16,635 nt of DNA, from NCBI GenBank assembly GCA_003140275.1, contig PLJQ01000503.1:12942-29576 (forward strand). Reading direction: 5' to 3'. The first letter of the stretch is position 1; each line of letters opens with the position of its first letter. A program made the position numbers and the translations under genes. This DNA comes from Limisphaerales bacterium (GTDB lineage Bacteria; Verrucomicrobiota; Verrucomicrobiia; Limisphaerales; PALSA-1396). Positions 7,801 to 13,129 of the stretch are shown here, piece by piece. A model generated the notes under the pieces. The model saw only the letters and a program-made list of their open reading frames with translations. It was not told the origin of the DNA and ran no database searches.

Positions 7801-8385
7801 GCCTTGCAGCGCAAAGCCGCTGTTGTAAAACCAGTCCGGCGCGTTGTAGTTCGTGACAAACGTGCTGCCGTCGTTGAAACGCAGCGTCACATTTGGCCTG
7901 CCGCCCCCACTGCCCGAATGGGCGATGAAGGCAATGCGACTGTAGGCGGCCGGCGTTGCCAGCGTCAGCGTCCCGGATGCAAGTCCCGTCTCGCTGCTCA
8001 ATACCAGCGCATTATTGTTCGTATAGGGTTGAAACTGGAATTGCGTCCCGTCGCCGATGGCGCTGGCGAACAACCCGGACGCCGGCAGCCCATAACTGGT
8101 GCCGGGCAGTCCGCTTTGGTAAAACGCGGTGCCTTCACCCGGATTGAATTCGACCGCCCCGCTGGTGTAGGGCGGGCCGGCAGCGTCGCTCTCAATCACC
8201 ACGTCCCGATTGAAACCAGTCACTGCGATGGGCGTCATGTTCACGGCGCAGACCGACGGCGCGGCAATCACGACCAGGATCAGCCACAGAAATCTCTGGG
8301 CCCAAGCCGTTACTGGAGTTGATTTTGGGGTCGAGTCAACCGGGCAAATGCCCACGCAGATCACCTGCCTGTTGCTATCGTACAT
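4816..8385 (-). CDS. Large exported beta-propeller protein with Fn3-like, chitobiase-C-like and PA14 domains
   Basis: A 1189-residue exported protein. A hydrophobic segment (RFLWLILVVIAAPSVCA, ~31-47) follows a 30-residue N-region. Next comes a beta-rich domain (~48-258), then a fibronectin-III-like domain (~263-358, NTNYFYTAKAVN). Residues ~368-876 form a quinoprotein-like beta-propeller: HNDNARTGQN, VLYVATEHDSVYAFDAD, DLVPEIGITSTPVIDP, HLLVGAGKDGKIYLIDRDN and KFTVPTVANGKVYVGA. Residues ~881-945 look like the chitobiase/hexosaminidase C-terminal beta domain (SIYYTLDTTVPT). Residues ~965-1107 are a PA14 domain (GLAGAYYSNQL, YSFYTRTDDGVRLWVNGQLIVDEW), usually carbohydrate-binding. The Thr/Asn-rich tail ends RFYRAVEQP. 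PQQ binding is not shown and no catalytic site is named. A role in polysaccharide binding at the cell surface is inference. The ATG at 8385 is preferred because CAGG precedes it by 6 nt; the frame continues upstream to 8751 but encodes unlikely Arg/Trp-rich sequence. Confidence 0.85.
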   Translation of the reverse strand: MYDSNRQVICVGICPVDSTPKSTPVTAWAQRFLWLILVVIAAPSVCAVNMTPIAVTGFNRDVVIESDAAGPPYTSGAVEFNPGEGTAFYQSGLPGTSYGLPASGLFASAIGDGTQFQFQPYTNNNALVLSSETGLASGTLTLATPAAYSRIAFIAHSGSGGGRPNVTLRFNDGSTFVTNYNAPDWFYNSGFALQGVDRIYLNDGHTEGGPNDPRFYQTTLDLAALFGANNQPLVSITFDQAAANATAVYAVSGLSAGPITPPGVTNLAATSIQAMAATLNGQILSTGNDTPAVTLYYGLNNGGTNTGGWAQSIALGLQAGSFARTIPGLSSNTNYFYTAKAVNTAGTAWAAPARSFTTPATNPLPASVPVLTQHNDNARTGQNTNETVLTPANVNAANFGKLFSYAVDGDVYAQPLIMTNVTISGKGTHNVLYVATEHDSVYAFDADSNAGTNAAPLWQVSFINPAAGITSVPSGDVSCGDLVPEIGITSTPVIDPIAGTIYVEAKTREVVANVVTYVHRLHALDITSGAEKFGGPGVIQASVAGTGDGNDGQGNVPFDALRHMNRAGLLLNNGVVYFGCASHCDNGPYHGWLFGYNAQTLFPAGVFNVTPNGGLGGIWEAGGGPACDPNGNLYLITGNGTFDATTNNDYGDSFLKCSVTNGLKLADYFTPYDQQDLANRDADLGSGGPLVLPDEAGSASHPHLLVGAGKDGKIYLIDRDNLGHFNAADDTQIVQSLPGAIGGSFDTPAYFNKTIFYLGAGDGLKAFTISNAVITPTPASQSPNPFGFPGATPSVSANGTNNAIVWAVESDAYASSGPGVLHAYNAANVALELYNSSQPEAGTRDNPGGAVKFTVPTVANGKVYVGAEYAVSVFGLGTFLATPGITPNGGTFTNSVTVTLTNATPGTSIYYTLDTTVPTTNSIPYTGPFAVTNSVGVRARAFKAGAVNSGVAIATFLSSTAIGTGTGLAGAYYSNQLRTFTNPPTLVRTDATVNFDWGAGSPDPGISVDHFSVRWTGTVQAQFNENYSFYTRTDDGVRLWVNGQLIVDEWIDQAPTEWSGSITLASGQKYPMTMEYYENGGGAAAQLSWSSPSTAKTIIPQSQLYPTYRLVFVSSAGAFTNGGFQLQLSGLVGKSYVLQATTNFTNWISLNTNMSPPNRDVLLPTNLFNFTDTNATQFPYRFYRAVEQP

Positions 8386-8391
8386 GACAAA

Positions 8392-8434
8392 CCTGAGTTT
8401 AATTGCACTATACACACGGCCCCGGGAAACACAA
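8392..8434 (-). promoter_or_regulatory. Candidate promoter and ribosome binding site of the large exported protein
   Basis: On the minus strand, TATAGT (8412-8407) is a fair -10 box with TTGTGT (8434-8429) as a poor -35 box at a 16-nt spacing. CAGG (8395-8392) lies 6 nt before the ATG at 8385 and serves as a short Shine-Dalgarno, which decides the start. The -35 match is weak, so the promoter call is tentative. Confidence 0.35.
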
Positions 8435-8571
8435 AGGCTTTCTGACAGGGCGATTGTAACACGACTTGGTTTTCCCGCATCAGGCGGGGTCAAAGCCCGG
8501 GATTGGAACCATTGACGGTGGGGACGGGAAAATTCATGTTTTGCTCCCGCTCCCAACGAAGCTGCGGGGGC

Positions 8572-8721
8572 ACTGCCGAACGGCTGCACTGCCGTTGCAG
8601 TGGTTCGGCGGTGGCAGCGCCACGGTCGCAGATGGCACCAAAACGCACTTTGGCGCAACTGCTCTAACAGGCAGATTCGTTGCCATAGCATGGTTTGTGA
8701 CGGCTTCTGCCGACGCAAACC
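8572..8721. repeat. Run of four hairpins in the spacer before the repB remnant
   Basis: The spacer 8386-8840 has no credible gene but is rich in secondary structure. ACTGCCGAAC (8572-8581) pairs with GTTCGGCGGT (8603-8612, one G:T/mismatch position) around an inner ACTGC/GCAGT stem (8588-8601). GTGGC/GCCAC (8611-8623) follows directly. GCAAC/GTTGC (8655-8683) encloses CTGC/GCAG. GGTTTGTG-A-CGGC pairs with GCCG-A-CGCAAACC (8692-8721) as a 12-bp stem with one A:A mismatch and a TTCT loop. There is no T-tract after any of them. They could be a structured RNA, a folded recombination site or the end of a decayed element. Confidence 0.45.
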
Positions 8722-8840
8722 TTGACCTGGCAAGTTCAGCCCTGCTCCCAAATGAAGCAGTCATCGGGATAATTTCAAAAATGAATTGAGCCGTCAGCCC
8801 ACCGTCACCGGCAGAGCGTCATCGTGTCGTTGCCGAGAAT

Positions 8841-9278
8841 ATCTATCACCAAGCGGCTGATTTATTGAAGGACAAGCACATTTCGCCCCCGGCCATCCGG
8901 CTATTGAAGAAGGTCAGCGGGATGCGGCAGATTGAAATTGCGGAGATGGTGGTGACGGCCAATAATTTTTTCACCGGTTATGCAGAGGCGCTGGTTTTGG
9001 GAACGGCCAAGGACCAACTGGTCAATCCCGATGAGCCGAAGAAAAAGAAGGGCATGTCGGCGGAAGACATCGCGCGCATGGAGAGTGAAATGGAATCGCT
9101 GGAACGCGACCTGAAAATGGCCAGTGACAATTACACGGAAAACATGTTCACGCTGCAAACGGCTCAAACCTATGTCAAAAACCTGCTGAAGAACGCGAAG
9201 GTCGTCCGGTATCTGAACGCCAATCACGCCGAGATTTATTCGGAGTTTAAAACCATCGCTGCCGCAGAATCAGTGTGA
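8841..9278 (+). pseudogene. 5'-truncated RepB-type plasmid partition protein (C-terminal domain only)
   Basis: The encoded C-terminal domain matches the RepB plasmid-partition family (Pfam RepB, PF07506, by recall): ISPPAIRLLKKVSGMRQIEIAEMVV.ANNF, KDQLVNPDEPKKKKGMS.EDIARMESEMESLERDLK, and NAKVVRYLNANHAEIYSEF. Full members carry an N-terminal ParB-like nuclease/DNA-binding region and are about 250-300 residues. Here only about 145 residues remain. Family-like sequence continues upstream of the first possible start (TTG at 8865) as YHQAADLL, then degenerates, and an in-frame TGA lies at 8787-8789. No ParB-like sequence is found upstream in any frame. I therefore read it as a remnant, although a short product from the TTG (137 aa, 8865-9278) could still be made. 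It marks former plasmid or integrative-element DNA beside the defence operon. Confidence 0.72.
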
Positions 9279-9546
9279 GCGTTCGCTGGTGAGCGGGTGG
9301 CAGCCGGTGCATTACATCGGCAGCTAATTTTCATGCTGCACGACAGATGCCGCCTGCGTAGGGTGCATCGCGCATATTCAGGCTCACGTTGGTTGCCATG
9401 CTTACATAGAATTCCGCGATTGTTTCGCAACGGCACTCAACGTAATCTCCCCCTGTTAGCAAAAAATCAAAACGACCAGAAAACACATTTAACAAATAAT
9501 TTCGCGTAGCTTCGGCTGCTGTTCAATACGAAACGGGAAATTTCGA
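9279..9546. other. Gene-free spacer upstream of the defence operon leader
   Basis: I see no credible gene in this stretch on either strand; short open frames lack a start context and family resemblance. The part 9455-9505 is AT-rich (runs of A, ATTTAACAAATAATTT) compared with its GC-rich surroundings and is the most likely place for the promoter of the downstream operon. No convincing -35/-10 pair can be assigned by eye. Confidence 0.4.
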
Positions 9547-9686
9547 CTTCAAGAGCAGCGCTCGATGCGCGCCCCACTCGGGGCGCGCTGAAAGCGCTTC
9601 TTGAAGGGCATTCCCGTGCCTGTATTGGGGCGTAAGTAAGTGTCGCCCCCTTCTTTTTACAGGCACAGGTTTCCCTTCAAGAGCAG
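9547..9686 (+). promoter_or_regulatory. Structured leader with two competing hairpins before the defence operon
   Basis: Three segments share complementarity. Segment A (9547-9562) pairs with the 5' part of segment B (9593-9606) over 14 bp with a 2-nt GC bulge. The A-B hairpin encloses a second perfect 9-bp stem, GCGCGCCCC/GGGGCGCGC (9567-9575/9580-9588), with an ACTC loop. The 3' part of B (TCTTGAAGGG, 9599-9608) pairs equally well with segment C (CCCTTCAAGA, 9673-9682), enclosing GTGCCTGTA/TACAGGCAC (9616-9624/9658-9666) and a terminator-like hairpin. Because B overlaps, the A-B and B-C base stems exclude each other, as in attenuators. A and C both contain CTTCAAGAGCAG (9547-9558, 9675-9686), a 12-bp direct repeat. 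The element ends 38 nt before the helicase ATG. Alternatives are a folded recombination site, a MITE or an independent small RNA. Confidence 0.5.
9627..9658 (+). terminator. Rho-independent-terminator-like hairpin inside the operon leader
   Basis: GGGGCG (9627-9632) pairs with CGCCCC (9644-9649) around an 11-nt loop and is followed by CTTCTTTTT (9650-9658), a U-rich run after a GC stem. It lies 67 nt before the helicase start, so readthrough would be needed to express the operon from an upstream promoter. It could instead simply end transcripts from the left. Confidence 0.45.
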
Positions 9687-9724
9687 TCTCTCAACACGGC
9701 TGATTCGCGCGCGAGCGAACAGCC

Positions 9725-12700
9725 ATGCCCCGTATTTTCGATAACATCGAAGCCGACCTGATGACGGCTTTGCGCGAGACGCTCGACGGCTCGAAGCGTG
9801 CCGATTTCTGCGTGGGCTATTTCAATCTCCGCGGATGGTCGAGCTTGGCAGATTTGGTGGAGGCCTATCCGGGCGCGGAGGCGGGCTGTTGCCGCGTGCT
9901 CATCGGGATGCACCGTGCGCCGGAAGAAGTGATGCGGGAGATGCAGAAGGCCGCGCGGCAGGAGCAGGAGTTGGACAAGGGAACAAAGCTCCGTCTCAAG
10001 AAGCGCATCGCCCAAAGTTTCAAGGAGCAAATTGAGTTTGGACTTCCGACCGCCACCGCTGAAAAAACTTTGCGAGAGTTGGCCAAGCAGCTTCGCGCAC
10101 ACAAGGTGTGCATCAAACTTTTCCTTAAACATCCACTTCACGCGAAGCTCTATCTTCTCCATCGCACCGACAGGATTGTGCCCCTTGTCGCTTACCTGGG
10201 CAGTAGCAATCTCACGCTCTCGGGACTGTCGCACCAAGGCGAACTCAACGTGGACGTGGTCGAGAAGGATGCTGCCGATAAATTGCAGCGTTGGTTCGAT
10301 GTGCGGTGGGATGACGAGGATGGATTCGATCTTTCAGACGAACTGGCCGAGTTGATTGAAAATAGCTGGGCCAGCGAGAAGTTGGTGAATCCGTATCTCG
10401 TGTATCTGAAGATGGCATTTCATCTTTCGGAAGACGCGCGGATTGGCGAACGCGATTTTAAGCTGCCGAAAGTCTTTCAGGGAATCTTGCTCGATTTTCA
10501 AGTGGCCGCTGTCCAACTCGCGTCGCGTCTGCTCTACAAAAACGGCGGCGTGCTCGTTGCCGACGTCGTCGGATTGGGCAAAACGCTCATGGCCTCAGCC
10601 ATCGCTCGAATTTTTCAAGAGGATGACGGGAGCAACGTCCTCATCATTTGCCCGCCGAAGTTGGCGGAGATGTGGACCTGGTATAAGGGCACTTACGGTT
10701 TGGCCGCCGAGATCGTGTCATTGGGTGCTGTCACAAAGGAACTGCCGAACCTGCCGCCGTATCGGCTTGTGCTGATGGACGAAAGTCACAACTTGCGCAA
10801 CCGCGAAGGCAAACGGTATCGCGCCATTCAGGATTACATCGAGAAGTGCAACTCACGCGTCATTCTGCTGACGGCCACGCCTTACAACAAACAGTTCACC
10901 GATTTGAGCAATCAATTGCGCCTGTTCGTGGACGAGGACGCGGACTTACACGCGAGGCCGGAGCAATTCTTCCAGCAATGGCAGAAGGACGGATTTACCG
11001 AGGCCGAGTTTTTGGCAATGTATCAAGCCTCACAACGTTCGCTGCGTGCGTTTGAACTAAGCGACCACTCCGAGGACTGGCGCGACCTGATGCGGCACTA
11101 CATGGTTCGGCGCACGCGGCAGTTCATCATGCAGAACTACTCGACGTTCGACGCCAAAAAGCAGCGTTACTTTTTCATGTTGAACGGCGAGCCATTTTAC
11201 TTTCCGGTGCGGCAGCCAAAGACGTTGACCTTCACGCTAAAGGACAATGCTCCGAACGACCCTTACGCCAAGCTTTATCGCGACGAAGTCGTGCAGGTAA
11301 TTGCGAACCTGGCGCTGCCACGTTACGGGCTGGCCAACTATCTTATTCCGTCGGCTGAGAAAAAGGCGACGCTGGAGGAAAAGAAAACCCTCGAAAACTT
11401 GAATCGCGCAGGCAAGCGGCTGCTCGGATTCTGCCGCACGAATCTTTTCAAGCGGCTCGAATCGGACGGCTTCAGCTTCCTGCTCTCGTTAGAGCGGCAC
11501 GTTCTCCGCAATCTCATTCATGTCCACGCGCTTGAAAACGGTTTGCCCGTGCCCATCGGCACGCAAAACGCGGCAGCGTTGGACACTTTGGTTGCGGATA
11601 CAGAAGACGAATTCGCTCATGGCAACGAACAAGGCGTTGGCGGTGAAACAGACGAGGATCACAGCTACGATTTTGAAACCGACCTGAAAGTTTATCAGCT
11701 GCACGCCCAACAAACCTATTCGCTCTACAGGAGCGAGATGGAAAGCCGCTTTGACTGGCTGAATCCAAAGTTCTTTCGGGCGGATTTCAAAGTCGAATTA
11801 CTACGCGATGCGAACGCGCTGCTCTCCATCCTCAAGCGAGCAAGCCGCTGGCAGCCGCAGCAGGATTCCAAGCTCCAAGCTTTGCGCAAATTCCTAACCA
11901 AGACCCACCCGCATGACAAGGCGCTGATCTTCACCCAATACGCCGACACCGCCTGCTACCTGGTCCGCGAACTTGAACGCGCGGGCATCAAGCAATTGGC
12001 GGTCGCAACCAGCGACTCGCCAGACCCGGTGGCGCTCGCGCGGCGTTTCAGCCCACATACCAACGGCGGCTTGAAGGCGGGCGAGACAGAACTTCGCGTG
12101 CTCATCGCCACGGACGTTCTTTCCGAAGGCCAGAACCTTCAGGACACGCATATCGTCGTCAACTTTGACCTGCCGTGGGCCATCATCCGGCTGATTCAAC
12201 GCGCGGGCCGCGTTGATCGCATCGGCCAGAAGCACGACACGATTCTGGCCTATTCGTTTCTGCCCGCTGAAGGTGTCGAGCGCATCATTCGGCTGCGGTC
12301 ACGCTTGTTCGCCCGGTTGCTGCGAAATCAGGAGGTCGTCGGCACGGACGAAACGTTCATCGGCGAAGAGGCGAGCAGGAGACTGCACGACGCCTATTAC
12401 ACCGAGAAAGGCGTGCTCGACGACGATGCCGACGAAGAAGTTGATCTGGCGAGCTTCGCGCAACAGGTCTGGAATACCGCGACGGAAGCAAACCAGAAGG
12501 CGTGCCGCGCATTGCCGCCCGTTGTTCCGGCCTCAAGAGCGACGCGCGTGGCCGAACCTAAAGCCGAGCCTGAACCGCCGGGCCTCGTCACCTATTTGCG
12601 TTTTCCGGACGGGACGGACGCGCTCATTCGTGTGGATGATTCCGGCAAAGTCGTTTCCCAATCCATCAGCGCCATCTTCCGCTCCTCCGCGTGCGCGCCG

Positions 12701-13126
12701 GACACGCCAGCGTTGCCGCTGGCAGCCAATCATTACGATCTCCTCGCACAATCCGTACAGGCGGCGCATGAGGAACAAGTCTCTTTGAGCGGTCAATTGG
12801 GCAGCTTCCGCAGCACTCGGCGCAAGATGTATGAGCGGCTGAAGAACTACCGCGAAAAGCTGAAAGCCAGCCCAACGCTTTTCTCGCCGCAAATTCTGCA
12901 AAAACTCGAACCCCTGTTGAACACGTTGTTGCGCTCGCCGCTGAAGGAATCCGCCAGCGACTCGCTGCGTCGCCAGATTCGCTTGGGCGTCTCCGATGAA
13001 TCACTGGCCGACAATGTTTTTCGGCTGCAAGAGGAAGACCGTCTCTGCCAGGTGACGGAAGTCAAGGAAACGCCCGAGCCGCAGATTTTATGTTCACTCG
13101 GAATTCAGAAACCGCCCGCCGCGTAA
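9725..13126 (+). CDS. PLD-nuclease/SNF2-family helicase fusion, defence-type
   Basis: A 1133-residue fusion. Residues 1-215 form a phospholipase-D-like nuclease domain with one HxK motif (LHAKLYLL, H139/K141) followed by LGSSNLTLSGL (159-169, N162) and GELN (172-175). A single half-site implies dimerisation, and the usual Asp after HxK is absent, as in other helicase-linked PLD domains. Residues ~250-870 form an SF2 SNF2/HepA-like ATPase: Walker A GLGKT (283-287), ICPPKL (308-313), DESH (352-355), TAT (383-385), a ~350-residue insertion, KALIFTQY (732-739), ATDVLSEGQNLQ (795-806) and QRAGRVDRIGQ (825-835). All key ATPase residues are present. The C-terminal ~250 residues are unassigned. It probably tracks on DNA and cuts or remodels unmodified DNA as the effector of the operon (inference). 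The stop is 3 nt before the methyltransferase ATG, implying coupled translation. The start ATG at 9725 has no obvious Shine-Dalgarno. Confidence 0.9.
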   Translation: MPRIFDNIEADLMTALRETLDGSKRADFCVGYFNLRGWSSLADLVEAYPGAEAGCCRVLIGMHRAPEEVMREMQKAARQEQELDKGTKLRLKKRIAQSFKEQIEFGLPTATAEKTLRELAKQLRAHKVCIKLFLKHPLHAKLYLLHRTDRIVPLVAYLGSSNLTLSGLSHQGELNVDVVEKDAADKLQRWFDVRWDDEDGFDLSDELAELIENSWASEKLVNPYLVYLKMAFHLSEDARIGERDFKLPKVFQGILLDFQVAAVQLASRLLYKNGGVLVADVVGLGKTLMASAIARIFQEDDGSNVLIICPPKLAEMWTWYKGTYGLAAEIVSLGAVTKELPNLPPYRLVLMDESHNLRNREGKRYRAIQDYIEKCNSRVILLTATPYNKQFTDLSNQLRLFVDEDADLHARPEQFFQQWQKDGFTEAEFLAMYQASQRSLRAFELSDHSEDWRDLMRHYMVRRTRQFIMQNYSTFDAKKQRYFFMLNGEPFYFPVRQPKTLTFTLKDNAPNDPYAKLYRDEVVQVIANLALPRYGLANYLIPSAEKKATLEEKKTLENLNRAGKRLLGFCRTNLFKRLESDGFSFLLSLERHVLRNLIHVHALENGLPVPIGTQNAAALDTLVADTEDEFAHGNEQGVGGETDEDHSYDFETDLKVYQLHAQQTYSLYRSEMESRFDWLNPKFFRADFKVELLRDANALLSILKRASRWQPQQDSKLQALRKFLTKTHPHDKALIFTQYADTACYLVRELERAGIKQLAVATSDSPDPVALARRFSPHTNGGLKAGETELRVLIATDVLSEGQNLQDTHIVVNFDLPWAIIRLIQRAGRVDRIGQKHDTILAYSFLPAEGVERIIRLRSRLFARLLRNQEVVGTDETFIGEEASRRLHDAYYTEKGVLDDDADEEVDLASFAQQVWNTATEANQKACRALPPVVPASRATRVAEPKAEPEPPGLVTYLRFPDGTDALIRVDDSGKVVSQSISAIFRSSACAPDTPALPLAANHYDLLAQSVQAAHEEQVSLSGQLGSFRSTRRKMYERLKNYREKLKASPTLFSPQILQKLEPLLNTLLRSPLKESASDSLRRQIRLGVSDESLADNVFRLQEEDRLCQVTEVKETPEPQILCSLGIQKPPAA

Positions 13127-13129
13127 CCC

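Noticed and set aside
8470..8512. Possible tRNA T-arm (GGTTCCAATCC on the minus strand)
   Set aside because: No acceptor, D-arm or anticodon stems can be folded around it.
8386..8751. Open minus-strand extension upstream of the large exported protein (122 extra residues)
   Set aside because: The encoded sequence is Arg/Trp/Cys-rich with no resemblance to a protein family and overlaps strong hairpins. The ATG at 8385 has CAGG 6 nt upstream and places the signal peptide near the N-terminus.
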